A stretch of DNA of 64,000 bases from Sphingomonas oleivorans (GTDB lineage: Bacteria > Pseudomonadota > Alphaproteobacteria > Sphingomonadales > Sphingomonadaceae): positions 1 through 64,000 of the forward strand of contig NZ_NWBU01000010.1 of the NCBI RefSeq assembly GCF_003050615.1, given 5' to 3'. The notes under the pieces are model-generated. The model was given only the letters and a program-made list of their open reading frames with translations, was not told the DNA's origin and made no database searches. Shown one piece after another: positions 35,354 to 49,400 of this stretch (positions within the stretch are counted from its first letter, which is position 1; each line of letters starts with the position of its first letter). The position numbers and the translations under genes were made by a program.

Positions 35354-35440
35354 GCCAAACGCGCCCGGCCGTCGGCAGGCATATAGGGGTGACGGTTGCA
35401 GCCCTTGCACTGTCCTACTGGAGTGCTACGCCTGCCGCCC

Positions 35441-37492
35441 ATGAACAAGTCGCTCTTGCTCGGCCTGGCATCGCTGGCCGTTCTTTCCGCTGCGCCGACA
35501 CTGGCGCGTCCCCTGACCCCTACCGATCTTGCGATGCTTTCGCGCATCGCCGATCCTGTCGTGTCGCCGGATGGCCGCTGGCTCGTCTATCAGCAGCGCG
35601 AGACCGATCTCGCCGCGAATAAGGGCCGTTTCGATCTCTGGCGGCTGGATCTGCGCGCGGCGAATGCGCAGCCCGAAAAATTCGTCTCGCTCGCCGAAGC
35701 GAACGAGACCGCGCCGCAATTCGCGCGCGACGGCAGCCTCTATTTCCTGTCCGACCGCAAGGGCGATGGCGACGAGCTATGGCGCGTGGCCATCACCGGC
35801 GGCACGCCGACGCAGGTGACGGAGGGCGGCTATGGCATCAGCGGTTTCAAGCTTTCGCCGCAGGGCGATCGCCTGCTCGTCTGGGCCGATCGCAAGCCGG
35901 GCGCGCCGTCACTCGAGCGGCCGAAGGTGAAGCAGGATGCCAATGCTGGCAGCGCGCGCAGCTATGACCAGCTCTTCGCCCGTCATTGGGACACATGGGC
36001 GAATGGTGAGCGCTCGCAGCTCTTCGTGCTGCCGATCGTGGGCGGCAAGGCTGAGGGCGCGGGCAAGCCGCTCGTCGGCGGGCTCGTCGGCGATGCGCCG
36101 TCAAAGCCCTATGGCGACGGCAGCGAACTGGCCTGGTCGCCCGACGGCAAGATCATCTATTTCGCGCTGCGCGAAGCAGGCCGGATCGAGGCGCGATCGA
36201 CCAATCTCGATATCTTCTCGGTTCCAGCGGACGGATCGGCACCGCCGGTCAATCTGACCGCCGGCAATGACGGCACGGATACGCAGCCCGCCGTCTCGCC
36301 CGATGGCCGCTGGCTTGCCTGGACCTCGATGGAGCGGCCGACCTATGAGTCCGACCGCCTGGTGCTCAAGCTGCGCGACCTGCGCACGGGCGAGATTCGC
36401 GCGCTGACGCAGGGTTGGGACCGCTCGATCGACTCGTTCGTCTGGGCGCCCGATTCGACGGGCCTCTACGTCACCGCGACCGACCATTTCGATCGGCCGA
36501 TCTTCCGCGTCGATCTTTCCGACGGCAAGGTCCGCCGGCTGACGGGGGAGGGCTCCGTCTCGGGCGTGCAGGTCTCGGGCAAGCGGCTGGTCTATGCGCT
36601 CGAATCGCTGACCGCGCCTGCGGACCTCTATGCCAGCGAGCGGGGCAGGGCGACGCGGCTCACCTCGGTCAATGCCGCCAAGCTTGCCGGGGTCGATATG
36701 CCGCAGGCGACGCGCTTCAGCTTCACCGGCGCCGATGGCGACACCGTCTGGGGCTATGCGCTGAAGCCCGCCAATCTGCCCGCGGGCACGAAGGCGCCGA
36801 TTGCCTATCTGATCCATGGCGGGCCGCAGGGCACCTTCGGCAACGCCTGGTCCTATCGCTGGAATCCGGCGCTGTTCGCGGGCGCGGGCTATGGCGCGGT
36901 GCTGGTCGATTTCCATGGCAGCACCGGCTATGGTCAGGCCTTCACCGATGCGATCAACAAGCAATGGGGCGGCAAGCCCTTCACCGATTTGAAGCTCGGC
37001 CTGAAGGCGGCGACGGACCAGTTTGCGTGGCTCGATGCGGACAAAGCCTGCGCGCTGGGTGGCTCCTATGGCGGCTATATGACCAACTGGATCGCGGGCA
37101 ATTGGCCGGATCGGTTCAAATGCCTCGTCACCCATGCCGGCGTGTTCGATGCGCGCGCCATGGCCTATGAGACCGAGGAGCTATGGTTCGACGAATGGGA
37201 GCATGGCGGCCCTTATTATCGGCAGGCCGGCGAATATGAGCGGTGGAACCCGGTGCACCATGTCACCCAATGGAAGACGCCGATGCTGGTGCTCCATGGC
37301 GAGAAGGATTTCCGCATCCCCTATACCCAGGGGCTTGCGGCCTTCACCGCGCTCCAGCGGCGCGAGGTGCCGTCGCGGCTGGTCGTCTTCCCGGACGAGA
37401 ATCACTGGATATTGAAGCCGAAGAACAGCCTGCAATGGTATGGCGAGGTGCTCGGCTGGCTGGATCGCTGGACGGGCAAGGCCGCAAATTAG
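35441..37492 (+). CDS. exported S9-family prolyl oligopeptidase-like serine peptidase
   Basis: The start ATG 35441 gives a signal peptide ([19 protein letters not shown], then TLARP). The 683-residue protein has an N-terminal WD40-like beta-propeller (~35-415, with repeats such as [13 protein letters not shown] and [13 protein letters not shown]) and a C-terminal alpha/beta-hydrolase domain. The catalytic Ser is in [11 protein letters not shown], the Asp in [10 protein letters not shown], and the His in DENHWI. It is an acylaminoacyl-peptidase or dipeptidyl-peptidase type enzyme that trims peptides in the periplasm. Confidence 0.92.
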   Translation: MNKSLLLGLASLAVLSAAPTLARPLTPTDLAMLSRIADPVVSPDGRWLVYQQRETDLAANKGRFDLWRLDLRAANAQPEKFVSLAEANETAPQFARDGSLYFLSDRKGDGDELWRVAITGGTPTQVTEGGYGISGFKLSPQGDRLLVWADRKPGAPSLERPKVKQDANAGSARSYDQLFARHWDTWANGERSQLFVLPIVGGKAEGAGKPLVGGLVGDAPSKPYGDGSELAWSPDGKIIYFALREAGRIEARSTNLDIFSVPADGSAPPVNLTAGNDGTDTQPAVSPDGRWLAWTSMERPTYESDRLVLKLRDLRTGEIRALTQGWDRSIDSFVWAPDSTGLYVTATDHFDRPIFRVDLSDGKVRRLTGEGSVSGVQVSGKRLVYALESLTAPADLYASERGRATRLTSVNAAKLAGVDMPQATRFSFTGADGDTVWGYALKPANLPAGTKAPIAYLIHGGPQGTFGNAWSYRWNPALFAGAGYGAVLVDFHGSTGYGQAFTDAINKQWGGKPFTDLKLGLKAATDQFAWLDADKACALGGSYGGYMTNWIAGNWPDRFKCLVTHAGVFDARAMAYETEELWFDEWEHGGPYYRQAGEYERWNPVHHVTQWKTPMLVLHGEKDFRIPYTQGLAAFTALQRREVPSRLVVFPDENHWILKPKNSLQWYGEVLGWLDRWTGKAAN

Positions 37493-37559
37493 GCTCTGGA
37501 AGCGCGGGTGTCTTTCAGGGGCTGTCGGATTTCGACGGCTGCCGCTAAGACGCCCGCCC

Positions 37560-40211
37560 ATGACGAGCGACCAGACCACCATCGACAAGACCTTCGACCC
37601 CGCCGCCATCGAGGCGCGCTGGTATTCCCATTGGGAGGAGGGCGGTCTGTTCCGCCCCGCACGGCCCGATGCGCAGCCCTTCACCATCGTCATCCCGCCG
37701 CCCAATGTGACGGGATCGCTCCATATCGGCCATGCGCTGGACAATACGCTGCAGGACATTCTCGTCCGCCATGCGCGGCTTCAGGGCCGGGACGCGCTGT
37801 GGGTGGTCGGCACCGACCATGCCGGCATCGCGACGCAGATGGTGGTCGAGCGCAACCTGAATTCGCAGGGCGTCAAGCGCACCGACATGAGCCGCGAGGC
37901 TTTCGTCGAGCATGTGTGGGAATGGAAGGCGCAGTCGGGCGGGCAGATCACGCGCCAGCTTCGCCGCCTGGGCGCGTCCTGCGACTGGGCGAATGAGCGC
38001 TTCACCATGGACGAGGGCTTTTCCAAGGCCGTCGTCAAGGTGTTCGTCGACCTGCATAATCAGGGCCTGCTCTATCGCGACAAGCAGCTCGTCAACTGGG
38101 ACCCGCATTTCCGCACCGCCATCTCGGATCTCGAGGTGGAGACGAAGGAGGTGCAGGGCAAATTCTGGCATCTGAGCTATCCGCTCGAGGATGGTTCCGG
38201 CCATATCTCGGTCGCGACGACGCGGCCGGAGACGATGCTCGCCGACATGGCCGTCGCGGTGAATCCGGAAGATGAACGCTATAAGGCGCTGATCGGCAAG
38301 AATGTGCGACTGCCGATCACGGGCCGGCTGATCCCGATCGTGGCGGACGAGCATGCCGATCCGGAGCTGGGATCGGGCGCCGTCAAGATCACGCCCGGCC
38401 ATGACTTCAACGATTTCGAGGTGGGCGAGCGCGCAGGCTTCAAGCCTTCCGAAATGCTCAACATGCTCGATGCCGATGCCAAGGTGACGCAGACGGCGGA
38501 CGGGCTCGTCCCGGCCGAGCTGCTGGGGCTTGATCGTTTCGAGGCGCGTGGCAAAGTCGTCGAGCTGGTCGAGGCAGCGGGTCTGCTCGAAAAGGTTGAG
38601 GATCGTGTGATCCAGACGCCCTATGGCGACCGTTCGGGCGTGGTGATCGAGCCCTGGCTGACCGACCAATGGTATGTCGATGCCAAGACGCTGGCCGGGC
38701 CGGCGCTCGATGCGGTGCGCTCGGGCGCGATCCGCGTCGTGCCGGAGACGTGGAAGAAGACCTATTATAACTGGCTGGAGAATATCCAGCCCTGGTGCGT
38801 CTCGCGCCAGCTCTGGTGGGGTCATCAGATCCCGGCCTGGTATGACGATCAGGGCAATGCCTATGTCGCCGAGGACGAGGCGGGCGCGCAGGCGATCGCG
38901 GGCGTCGGCGTGCCGCTCAGCCGCGATCCGGACGTGCTCGATACCTGGTTTTCCTCCGCGCTCTGGCCGTTCGGCACGCTCGGCTGGCCGGAGGACATGT
39001 CGATGATCCGCCGCCATTATCCCAGTGATGTGCTGATCTCCGGCTTCGACATCCTCTTCTTCTGGGATGCGCGGATGGTGATGCAGGGGCTCCATTTCCT
39101 GCATGAGGCGCCGTTCAAGACGCTTTACCTGCACGGGCTGGTGCGCGCGCCGGATGGGTCGAAAATGTCCAAGTCCAAGGGCAATACGGTCGATCCGCTG
39201 GGCCTGATCGACAAATATGGCGCGGACGCGCTGCGCTTCACGCTTGCTGCGATGGAAAGCCAGGGGCGCGACATCAAGCTCGATGAGCGTCGCGTCGAGG
39301 GCTATCGCAACTTCGCGACCAAGCTGTGGAACGCGGCGCGCTTCGCCCAGGCGAACGGCATCGGCGCATCGACGACGATCGACGCGCCCGAGGCCGATCT
39401 GCCCGTCAATCGCTGGATCATCGCCGAGACGGTGAAGACGGTGCAGGCATTGGACCTCGCACTTGCGGACCTGCGCTATGACGAGTCCGCCAACGCCATC
39501 TATCATTTCGTCTGGGCGACCTTCTGCGACTGGTATCTGGAGCTCATCAAGACCGAGCTTCAGGGCCCGGGCGCCGAAGAGACGCGCCGCGTCGCGGGCT
39601 GGGTGCTCGATCAGATATTGATCATGCTCCACCCCTTCATGCCTTTCATCACCGAAGAGCTGTGGCATGCGATGGGCCCGCGCGAGCATGAGCTGATCGT
39701 CGCCAGATGGCCGATGCCCGATGCGCGTGCGATCGATCCGGCGGCGGCCGAGGAGATCAACTGGGTGATCCGGCTGGTCAGCGAGATCCGCGCCGCGCGT
39801 GCCGAGCTCAACGTGCCGCCGGGCGCGCGGCTCACGGCTCATGTGCGCGATGCGAGCGATGTGACGGCCGATCGACTCCAGCGTCAGGCGGCGGTGCTCG
39901 GCCGCCTCGCGCGGATCGAGAGCGTCAGCCATGACAGTGCGCCCGAGGGCGGCTCCGCGCAGATCATCGTCGATGAGGCGACCTTCGTGCTGCCGCTCGA
40001 AGGCGTGATCGATCTTGCCGCCGAGCGTGCGCGCCTGATCAAGGCGATCGATGCGGCGGAGAAGGAACGCGACACGCTCGCCAAGCGGCTCGGCAATCCG
40101 GGCTTCGTCGAGAAGGCCAAGCCCGAGGCAGTCGAAAAGGCGCGCACCGACCATGGCGAGCGCAGCGCGGAAGCGGTGCGGTTGAAGGCGGCGCTGGCGC
40201 GGCTGGGCTGA
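37560..40211 (+). CDS. valS: valyl-tRNA synthetase
   Basis: The start is ATG 37560. The 883-residue class I synthetase has the HIGH-type motif in [19 protein letters not shown], the CP1 editing domain (~200-345; [15 protein letters not shown]), the KMSKS motif in [18 protein letters not shown], the anticodon-binding domain, and a C-terminal coiled-coil arm (~815-883) as in bacterial ValS. It charges tRNA-Val. A REP-like palindrome follows the stop. Confidence 0.97.
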   Translation: MTSDQTTIDKTFDPAAIEARWYSHWEEGGLFRPARPDAQPFTIVIPPPNVTGSLHIGHALDNTLQDILVRHARLQGRDALWVVGTDHAGIATQMVVERNLNSQGVKRTDMSREAFVEHVWEWKAQSGGQITRQLRRLGASCDWANERFTMDEGFSKAVVKVFVDLHNQGLLYRDKQLVNWDPHFRTAISDLEVETKEVQGKFWHLSYPLEDGSGHISVATTRPETMLADMAVAVNPEDERYKALIGKNVRLPITGRLIPIVADEHADPELGSGAVKITPGHDFNDFEVGERAGFKPSEMLNMLDADAKVTQTADGLVPAELLGLDRFEARGKVVELVEAAGLLEKVEDRVIQTPYGDRSGVVIEPWLTDQWYVDAKTLAGPALDAVRSGAIRVVPETWKKTYYNWLENIQPWCVSRQLWWGHQIPAWYDDQGNAYVAEDEAGAQAIAGVGVPLSRDPDVLDTWFSSALWPFGTLGWPEDMSMIRRHYPSDVLISGFDILFFWDARMVMQGLHFLHEAPFKTLYLHGLVRAPDGSKMSKSKGNTVDPLGLIDKYGADALRFTLAAMESQGRDIKLDERRVEGYRNFATKLWNAARFAQANGIGASTTIDAPEADLPVNRWIIAETVKTVQALDLALADLRYDESANAIYHFVWATFCDWYLELIKTELQGPGAEETRRVAGWVLDQILIMLHPFMPFITEELWHAMGPREHELIVARWPMPDARAIDPAAAEEINWVIRLVSEIRAARAELNVPPGARLTAHVRDASDVTADRLQRQAAVLGRLARIESVSHDSAPEGGSAQIIVDEATFVLPLEGVIDLAAERARLIKAIDAAEKERDTLAKRLGNPGFVEKAKPEAVEKARTDHGERSAEAVRLKAALARLG

Positions 40212-40218
40212 ACTCTCC

Positions 40219-40246
40219 CGTCATCCCTGCCTGTGCAGGGATGACG
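40219..40246. repeat. REP-like palindrome / terminator after valS
   Basis: CGTCATCCCTGC and GCAGGGATGACG are perfect 12-bp arms around the loop CTGT, 8 nt beyond the valS stop. The CGTCAT...ATGACG form is typical of short interspersed palindromes in alpha- and betaproteobacteria and would also work as a transcription end. Confidence 0.7.
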
Positions 40247-40292
40247 ATTTGTAGAAATCGGACAGTTGTCGGGGAGGTTCCGAGCTTCCGCG

Positions 40293-40703
40293 TCATATGG
40301 TGACGGGGCGTCGTTCATGCCCGTGCGGCTTGGCATGGCCGCCGGTGCGCATATATTGTTCGTCCAGCCGCGCGATGATGCGGTCGGCCTTCTCGCCGGC
40401 CTGTAGCCGCAGCAGCATGTCGACCTTGGCTTCCATCCGATCGTCATTTTCCTTCGACGCGGGCGAACCGACATAGAGGAAATAGGCGAGGCCGATGACC
40501 TGCCAGAGGAGCTGGAGGAATTCGGACTGCCAGTTCTCGAACGTATCGCGGCCCATTTCGATGGCGAACTGGCTGAATTGGGCCGGCTGCCCATGCTGCA
40601 CCGCCTCGTCGACATAGGCGTACCAGCCGAACAGCCAATGTCCGACGATCGAGAAGAGAAAGAAGAGAATCGTGATCCAGCCATAGGCATAGCGTTTCAT
40701 CAT
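40293..40703 (-). CDS. DUF6766-type small membrane protein
   Basis: The protein has 136 residues from ATG 40703, just after GGGAG. Two membrane segments are visible: ~6-27 (YGWITILFFLFSIVGHWLFGW) and ~62-80 (EFLQLLWQVIGLAYFLYVG), with a central loop containing the conserved-looking AQFSQFAIEMGRDTFENWQSE. I assign it to the DUF6766 family from this pattern. The C-terminus is basic and hydrophilic. Function unknown. Confidence 0.75.
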   Translation of the reverse strand: MMKRYAYGWITILFFLFSIVGHWLFGWYAYVDEAVQHGQPAQFSQFAIEMGRDTFENWQSEFLQLLWQVIGLAYFLYVGSPASKENDDRMEAKVDMLLRLQAGEKADRIIARLDEQYMRTGGHAKPHGHERRPVTI

Positions 40704-40766
40704 CGTCTCCCAGCCAATATTGTGCCGAACCAAATTTTCCCTGCCCGGGTTCCGGTCGAGCGGAGA

Positions 40767-41654
40767 TCAGGCCGGCGCCGCCACCTCGATCACGCCGCGC
40801 GCGATCCGGGCGATGACCGGCGTCTTCGCCAGCACCTCGCCGTCGATCGAGATGGGCAGCGGCGGATCGGTGGCGATGCGGAGCGATCGGTCGCGAAATT
40901 CGCGGACCGTCCATCGCGCCGCGCGGACGTGGAGGAGGCTCAGCAGCCAACTTAGTGCAAGCCGAGTGCGCGCGCGGCCGGTGACCGCCTGGACAACAAT
41001 CTGGCCGCTGTCCACTTCCGCCTCCACCAGCTCGGTGCCGCCATGATAGCGGCCATTGGCGATCCGCACCTCCAGCGCGTCGAGCGTCTCGGCCGTCTCG
41101 CCTTCGCCGACGGTGAGACGGAAGGGACGGAAGCGAAATGCCTTGATCGCCGCCCAGGCGAGATAGCCAGGCCGGCCGAGCCATTTCTTCAGGCCATGTG
41201 GTACGCTCTCCGCGATCAGCGGCGACATGCCGATCGCCGCGCAATTGGCGAAATAATCATCGTCGATCATGCCCAGATCGATGCGGCGGCGCCGGCCATG
41301 TGCGATCACCTCGATCGCGCCGTCCATGTCGAGCGGGATGCCGAGCGTGCGCGCGAAGCTGTTGGCGGTGCCGAGCGGGAGCAGCGCGAAGACGCAGTCA
41401 TGATTCACCAGATGATCGACCGAGGAAGAAAGCGATCCGTCGCCGCCGCCGACGATCACCATCGGCGCGCCCGCCAGCACCTCCCGCCGGACGATGGCGG
41501 GCAGCGTCGAAGGATCGCGCACCGCATGACTCGCCGAAAGCGTGATGCCCGCCGCCTTCAGTCGCTTCGCCGCGCGGCGATAGAGTTTACGGCCTTTGCG
41601 GGACTTGGCGTTGACGATCAGCGCGGCGGAGCGGGGGAGGGGCCTTTCTGTCAC
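40767..41654 (-). CDS. diacylglycerol kinase-family lipid kinase
   Basis: The most likely start is GTG 41654 ([23 protein letters not shown]); the frame is open upstream but would cross the promoter of frmA. The ~295-residue protein has the DAG kinase catalytic motifs: [10 protein letters not shown] near the N-terminus, [12 protein letters not shown] (~85-96), [17 protein letters not shown], and the beta-sandwich C-terminal domain. It phosphorylates a lipid or sphingolipid-like alcohol at the inner membrane. It diverges from the formaldehyde genes. Confidence 0.85.
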   Translation of the reverse strand: MTERPLPRSAALIVNAKSRKGRKLYRRAAKRLKAAGITLSASHAVRDPSTLPAIVRREVLAGAPMVIVGGGDGSLSSSVDHLVNHDCVFALLPLGTANSFARTLGIPLDMDGAIEVIAHGRRRRIDLGMIDDDYFANCAAIGMSPLIAESVPHGLKKWLGRPGYLAWAAIKAFRFRPFRLTVGEGETAETLDALEVRIANGRYHGGTELVEAEVDSGQIVVQAVTGRARTRLALSWLLSLLHVRAARWTVREFRDRSLRIATDPPLPISIDGEVLAKTPVIARIARGVIEVAAPA

Positions 41655-41766
41655 GCCCAATGAACGCGCGGAAACCGTTTCGGCTGCATCATGTTCGCCA
41701 TATCCGCCTTGGCGCGGGCGGAGGGCCGCCTCTATAGCGGCCCATCGAATTTTCAGGAGATCCGTC

Positions 41767-42879
41767 ATGAAGACCCGCGCAGCCATTGCCGTCGCACCAA
41801 ACCGGCCGCTGGAGATCCATGAGGTCGAGCTGGATGGTCCGCGCGCGGGCGAAGTGCTGGTGGAGGTGATGGCGACCGGCATTTGCCATACCGACGCCTA
41901 TACGCTGGAGGGCAAGGATTCGGAGGGTATCTTCCCCTCGATCCTGGGGCATGAGGGGGCAGGGATCGTCCGCGAGGTGGGGCCGGGCGTCACCTCCGTG
42001 AAGCCGGGCGATCATGTGATCCCGCTCTACACGCCCGAATGCCGCCAGTGCAAAAGCTGCCTCAGCCAGAAGACCAATCTCTGCACATCGATCCGCACGA
42101 CGCAGGGACGCGGGTTGATGCCGGATGGGACGAGCCGCTTCAGCCTCGGCGGCGAGACGCTCTACCATTATATGGGCTGCTCGACCTTCTCCAACTTCAC
42201 GGTGATGCCCGAGATCGCGGTCGCGAAGGTCCGCGAGGACGCGCCGTTCGACAAGATCTGCTATATTGGCTGCGGCGTCACGACCGGCATCGGCGCGGTG
42301 ATTTACACCGCCAAGGTGGAGCCGGGCGCCAATGTGGTCGTGTTCGGCCTTGGCGGCATCGGCCTCAATGTCATCCAGGGCGCGCGGATGGTGGGCGCGG
42401 ACAAGATCATCGGCGTCGATATCAATCCCGCCAAGCGCGCCATGGCCGAGAAGTTCGGCATGACGCATTTCATCAATCCACTCGAAGTGGGCAGGGACAA
42501 GGTCGTGCAGGCGATCCTGGATACGACGGATGGCGGCGCGGATTACAGCTTCGACTGCACGGGCAATACGGCGGTGATGCGCCAGGCGCTGGAATGCTGC
42601 CATCGCGGCTGGGGCCAATCGATCATCATCGGTGTCGCCGAGGCGGGGCAGGAGATTTCGACGCGGCCCTTCCAGCTCGTCACGGGCCGCGTGTGGAAGG
42701 GATCTGCCTTCGGCGGCGCGCGCGGGCGGACCGACGTGCCGAAGATCGTCGACTGGTATATGGACGGCAAGATCAATATCGACGATCTCATCACCCACAG
42801 CATGCCGCTCGACCGCATCAACGATGCGTTCGACCTGATGCATGAGGGCAAGTCGATCCGTAGCGTCGTCGTCTACTGA
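41767..42879 (+). CDS. frmA: S-(hydroxymethyl)glutathione dehydrogenase (class III ADH)
   Basis: The start ATG 41767 follows AGGAG. The 370-residue zinc alcohol dehydrogenase has catalytic zinc ligands in [12 protein letters not shown] and GHEGAG, structural zinc cysteines in [15 protein letters not shown], and the NAD motif [13 protein letters not shown]. The length and the sequence around [20 protein letters not shown] identify the class III (glutathione-dependent formaldehyde dehydrogenase) type. It oxidises the adduct of formaldehyde and glutathione. The next gene encodes the enzyme for the following step. Confidence 0.96.
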   Translation: MKTRAAIAVAPNRPLEIHEVELDGPRAGEVLVEVMATGICHTDAYTLEGKDSEGIFPSILGHEGAGIVREVGPGVTSVKPGDHVIPLYTPECRQCKSCLSQKTNLCTSIRTTQGRGLMPDGTSRFSLGGETLYHYMGCSTFSNFTVMPEIAVAKVREDAPFDKICYIGCGVTTGIGAVIYTAKVEPGANVVVFGLGGIGLNVIQGARMVGADKIIGVDINPAKRAMAEKFGMTHFINPLEVGRDKVVQAILDTTDGGADYSFDCTGNTAVMRQALECCHRGWGQSIIIGVAEAGQEISTRPFQLVTGRVWKGSAFGGARGRTDVPKIVDWYMDGKINIDDLITHSMPLDRINDAFDLMHEGKSIRSVVVY

Positions 42880-42889
42880 GCCGTCGCCG

Positions 42890-44801
<1,912 letters not shown>

Positions 44802-44823
44802 TCGGGGTGGAGCGGCCGGCCTG

Positions 44824-45357
44824 ATGCGCGAGGGCGACATTCTTCCCTTCCGCGGCATCCTGCCCAGCGTGCCCGAAAGCGTCTTCGTGGCACCGGGCAC
44901 GCGGCTGATCGGCGATGTGACAATCGGCGAGGATGCCAGCATCTGGTATAATTGTGTGCTGCGCGGCGATGTCGAATCCATCAGGATCGGCGCGCGCACC
45001 AATATTCAGGACGGCACGGTCGTCCATGTCACCACCGCGCGCCATTCCACGGAGATCGGCGCGGATTGCCTGGTCGGCCATCTCGCCATGCTCCATGGCT
45101 GCAAGCTCCATGATCGGGCCTTTGTCGGCATGGGCGCGATCGTGATGGATGCGAGCGAGATAGAGGCGGACGGCATGCTCGCCGCCGGCGCGCTGCTCAC
45201 GCCCGGCAAGCGGATCGGCGCGGGGCAGATGTGGGCCGGGCGCCCCGCCCGCTATGTGCGCGATCTATCGCCCGAGGAGATCGAGGCTAATCGGCGCAAT
45301 GTCGCCGCCTATGTCGCGCTCGCGAAGGAGCATCGCGCGGCACTCGGGGAGGGCTGA
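44824..45357 (+). CDS. gamma-type carbonic anhydrase family protein
   Basis: This 177-residue protein is built of hexapeptide repeats forming a left-handed beta-helix (TIGEDASIWYNCVLRGDVES, IRIGARTNIQDGTVVH). Metal-ligand histidines are visible in VVHVTTARH and VGHLAMLHGC. It belongs to the YrdA/CaiE-like gamma carbonic anhydrase family; enzymatic activity varies in this group. It lies 22 bp after hemB and may be co-transcribed. Confidence 0.92.
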   Translation: MREGDILPFRGILPSVPESVFVAPGTRLIGDVTIGEDASIWYNCVLRGDVESIRIGARTNIQDGTVVHVTTARHSTEIGADCLVGHLAMLHGCKLHDRAFVGMGAIVMDASEIEADGMLAAGALLTPGKRIGAGQMWAGRPARYVRDLSPEEIEANRRNVAAYVALAKEHRAALGEG

Positions 45358-45367
45358 GCCGGGTTCC

Positions 45368-45886
45368 TCATTCCGGCAGGCGGGCGGCGAGCGCTGCAAC
45401 GGCAGCGTCCTCCTCCGTCTGAAAGGCGGCGATCTGATCGGCGGCTGCCTGAAGCGCGGCAAGGTCCGGGGGAGCTGCACCCGCCTGATCGCGGCGGAGC
45501 GTATCCATATCCGCCGCCGCACTCTGCACGACGCCACGCGCTGTATCGAGGCTGGACAGCGCCTGCTGCGCCGCGACCCAGGCTTCGCTTTCGGATGAGG
45601 CGCCACGCGCCCGCACGATCGCGCTTTCGGCTGCGCTACGTTCCGCGATGAAATCGGCATGGCCCTTTTGCGCCGCTGCGACGATCGGCGCGATGCGTGC
45701 CGCGAGCGCGGGGTCGGCTGCGGTCGGCAGCGGGGGCGGAGCGGGTTCGGGCGCATTGGCGCTCTTCTCGATCGGGCGCGGCGCGAGCGAAGGATAATCG
45801 GCAAGGCTGCCGGAGCAGGCGGACAGCGCGGCTGATCCGGCCAGGATGAGGAAGATCGGGCGACGCGGGCGGGAGGCGACGGACAT
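45368..45886 (-). CDS. predicted lipoprotein, function unknown
   Basis: The 172-residue protein starts at ATG 45886 with a signal peptide ending in the lipobox LSAC (RPIFLILAGSAALSACSGS). The rest is Ala-rich helix with a coiled-coil-like pattern (~60-165). It converges with the carbonic anhydrase gene with a 10-bp gap. No named family recognised. Confidence 0.75.
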   Translation of the reverse strand: MSVASRPRRPIFLILAGSAALSACSGSLADYPSLAPRPIEKSANAPEPAPPPLPTAADPALAARIAPIVAAAQKGHADFIAERSAAESAIVRARGASSESEAWVAAQQALSSLDTARGVVQSAAADMDTLRRDQAGAAPPDLAALQAAADQIAAFQTEEDAAVAALAARLPE

Positions 45887-46010
45887 GGTGACGCTGTAGA
45901 ACAAGCGCCTCGCTGATTGAAGCGTCTGCCATAATCGTATGGCGATCGAAATTATCTTCAAAAACAGGCTTGCGTCCCCTGCACGGCCCGACTATCAGCG
46001 CCACTCCAAC

Positions 46011-46087
46011 GCGCCCGTAGCTCAGCTGGATAGAGCATCAGACTACGAATCTGAGGGTCGGACGTTCGAATCGTTCCGGGCGCGCCA
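46011..46087 (+). tRNA. tRNA-Arg (ACG)
   Basis: The acceptor stem GCGCCCG pairs with CGGGCGC (46077-46083), followed by discriminator G and encoded CCA. The anticodon stem TCAGA/TCTGA encloses CTACGAA with anticodon ACG at 46045-46047. The T arm GGACG-TTCGAAT-CGTTC has one G-T pair. This 77-nt gene is tRNA-Arg, the acceptor for CGN codons read by inosine at position 34. Confidence 0.96.
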
Positions 46088-46456
46088 TTTTCCTAAAATT
46101 AGGTCAATGGCTAGGCAGGCCTCTGTGGGGGCGCCTTGTACTAGAGGTTCATTTGTACGGGGAATTTTCTGCGCGCCGGTGTAGCCGGTGCTTCGCGCTC
46201 ATATGCTCGGTTTGCAGGCGCCGCCGACCACGGTGCTCTTTCAGCGCCATGCCTCTAGGGAGAAGTATCTTCTAATCCTGTCCGGCGCGACGCGTGCCCC
46301 GCTGAGCGGGGCAATGGCGGGCCGTCACGGCACGGGTGGGGTACGGCTAAGCGTTCAATCATCTGTCGGTGCTCAAGCAGTTGCGGCGGGTAGAAGAGCG
46401 AGACGACATATTTTCGCCGGCCGATTGACCGGAACCGCGTCGCCTCGCTCGCTGCT
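46088..46456. other. 369-bp non-coding gap between tRNA-Arg and the autotransporter
   Basis: I recognise no gene here. A 7-bp hairpin GCCCCGC-TGA-GCGGGGC lies at 46296-46312 and could end transcription from either side. No duplicate of the tRNA 3' end and no integrase remnant is visible, so there is no direct evidence that the tRNA served as an integration site. Confidence 0.5.
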
Positions 46457-49400
46457 TTAGAAGCGGATCTTCAGCCCGACCGTTGCGCTTTCGCCACTGC
46501 TGTCCGCGCCGAACTCGCTATTGGCGCCGAAGAAGAGGGCCGTGCCCATCGATACCTGCATGGTCGCTCCGGCGCCGATGGTGGCCAGCGTCGCGTTACG
46601 CTTGACGCCAACGATTGTCAGGCCGTCGGGAACACCGACGTAGGCGGCGGTCGCCGCGCTATGGGTATCGCTCAGTTGATGGCGTACACCAACTGAAAGC
46701 CAGGGGCTGATGCGGGCCTCTGTGGCGCCCTTTAGCGTGAAGGCGCCGTTCAGGAAGGTCGCCTTCGTTCGACGGGCGTCCACGGTGAGACCCCATGTTA
46801 CGTCGCCATTTTCGGTCGCACTTCCGCGGCGCGAAGAGACATGGGTGAGGCCCACTTCCGGCCGCAGCGACCAACCATCGCCGATGGCGAAGGATCGGCC
46901 GAGCGACATATCCCCCGTCCAGCCGCGCAGCCGATAATGGGCGCTTGTCCTGATGCCGTTGAACAGTGTGCGATCAGTGTCTGCCTCACTGCCATCGTAG
47001 CTGAGCGACGCGGCGATCTCGAATCCTTCGAAGGACGCCTGAGCAAGCACGCCGGCCAAAAAGCCGTCTGCTTCAGTCTTCGTTCCGAGAGCGCCGATCC
47101 GTTGCCGTGCGTTGATATAGCCGACAAAGGCTCCGATCGACGCCGTTTGCGATCCCAGCCCGATTCCAGCGAGCGCGCCGTAGGTGGAAATGTCCGCCCG
47201 CGACGTGCCTGTGGCTGCGGCGCCGGGCAACCGCCGCCAGCCCCCCAGCATCTGGCCGAAGGTGAAGAGGCCGGGCTGGTCACCGTGCGATGAGGTGTTG
47301 GCGGAGCGCAGCGCCGCCGCGATGGTGAGGCCGTTCTCTACCCCGATCTGCGACGCGGAGGCGTAGCTTTCGGCATTGAGACGCGCGATGGACGCCGGAT
47401 TCACCGAACCATCCGCCGTCAACAGAGACGGGGCTGCATCCAGAATGGCACGGGTCGCGTTGCCAGCGATCAGCAGGCCATTCAGATAATCGACCGTGCG
47501 AACCACCTGCGGATTGGCGCCGCTTTTGACCACGAACTGTCCGAGGAGGTCGATGCTCTGGCTTCCCTGCCGGATGAAGCCGATCACCGTCGATGCCTTG
47601 TCGATGGTCGTGAAGCTGCCAGTAATGCCGTTGCTCGCCGTAATCAGCTGATAGGTCACACCGGGTGTCAGCGGGCGGTTGCCGACCAGCTTTAGCGTTG
47701 CGCCGGGCGCAATCGTCAGCGATCCGTTTATGATCAGGGCGTCACTCACCGTCGGCGTCATTTCGAACAAAGTGGTCGATCCGCCGACGAGTGAAACGCC
47801 GCCGTTGATCGTCATCGTTCCCGGTGACGCGCCCGGGGAGAGCGTGCCCTGCACCGTGACATTGCCGTTGACGGTGCCGGCACTGCCAAAGGTGGCGCCG
47901 CTATTCACTGTGATGAGAGGCGCGTTCAGGATCGAACCCGTGCGTCCGATGAACCGGCCGTTGACGATATCCAGCTGATCCGTCGTGTAATCGCCGGAAA
48001 GCGCGACCGTGCCGCCGTCCTGTCGCGTCCGTTCGAAGCCGGTGAACGCGGACAGGCCGATTTCATAGGGAGACGCGTCGCTGCCGCCGGTCGCCAGGAT
48101 CAGCAGGTCATTGCCTGCGCCCGCATCTACCGGGCCGGAGACCGAGGAGCCTGCTCCGATGGTGAATTCGTCATTGCCGCTGCCCAGCGTGACCGGCCCG
48201 GCGATGCTCCCCCTATTGACGAAGCTGTTCGTGCCGCCGGCAAAGCTGAGCCCGCCCTTGATCGTGCCCATGTTGATGAGGCTGTTCGTTCCGCCGACTA
48301 GGACGACGGCAATGTCGCTCGCGGTCTGCAGTGTTTGCCCGGCCGCCAGCGTTAAATTGGCATCGCGCAGGAACAGGCTGTCCACGGCGAGCGGGCCGTT
48401 TGTCGTGATCGTGCCGGTGCCGCTGACCGTCCAGCTTTCAAAGTTGACGAATTTGTCGAGGGTCGCCTGGTCGAGCAGCCCGCCGCCGTTGATGTCGATG
48501 ACCAACGCATCGGTGCCGGCATTCCCGTCCACAGTGCCGTTCAGCGTGGCGCGCAGATTGTGCGTGAACGCGTCGTTCCCCTCGCCTAGGAAGACATTGC
48601 CGTTGATGGTGCCGAAATTCACCATGCTGTCGTCCATCGCGCCAAGATCGACCGATCCGCTGATCGCGCCGGTAGCGAGGTTGGTGATCGTGTCGGCCGA
48701 ATTCAGCGTCTGAATGGCGCCGGCCATGAAGCGGCCTGCATATGCATAATCCGAAATGTCATCGTAAATAAGCAGATCGGAAGGCGCAACGCCGCCGCCG
48801 AGGCCGCGGATCGTGCCTGCGTTGACCAGCGTGACTGTGTTGGCCGAGGCTTTGAACGCTGTCGAGCCGATATCCTCAAACCCTGCGAGCGGGGTGCCTT
48901 CGGGATCGTCCGCATTTCGGGTTGCGCCCGTTGCGGAAATAATGCCGCCGACTTCGTTGGTGACGGTAATGCTGGAAACGCTTCCGCTTGAGGCACTGAT
49001 CCCCAGAGCTGAAACCAGTTGCAGACTTTCCGGCGTAGCGGGATACCACGGGTAGGGCGGCGGAGTGGCTGGCTGATGCAAGGCGCCCCCATCAGCGCTC
49101 AGGACACCGGAATTCGTGATACTGACGGTTGTCGTGGGCTCCCCATCGATGGGCGCTGCCGTTTCATCATAGCCGTTTCTCCGCTGGTCGACGGATCGTG
49201 CGTAGCTTCCGATGGAAACGGCAGATTTGCCGAGACGGTCTGTCTTGATCGTCCCGCTGTTGGTGAAGTTGATCGTCTGGCTGCCCTGGCTGTCCGACTC
49301 TATTTCAAGGGCAGCATCGCCAGACTCGGCCAGCGCATTGGCTGCGGCGTCTATGATGCTGCTGTTCGTCACTGTGAGGGCTCTGGCGCTTGCGTAGATA

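Noticed and set aside
33329-35410. 693-codon open frame antisense to tolC and popZ-like genes
   Set aside because: It spans two real genes and their terminator and has low-complexity composition; no motif is seen.
37545-40154. 869-codon open frame antisense to valS
   Set aside because: The plus strand is unmistakable valyl-tRNA synthetase; the antisense frame is open because of GC-rich third positions.
40767-41882. Longer version of the lipid kinase with ~76 extra N-terminal residues
   Set aside because: The extension would cover the frmA promoter and start codon region and reads as Ser/Thr/Arg-rich non-coding sequence; the GTG at 41654 starts at the conserved domain.
45939-46184. Short plus frame containing [19 protein letters not shown]
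   Set aside because: This is the well-known spurious peptide produced by translating tRNA genes; tRNA-Arg occupies 46011-46087.
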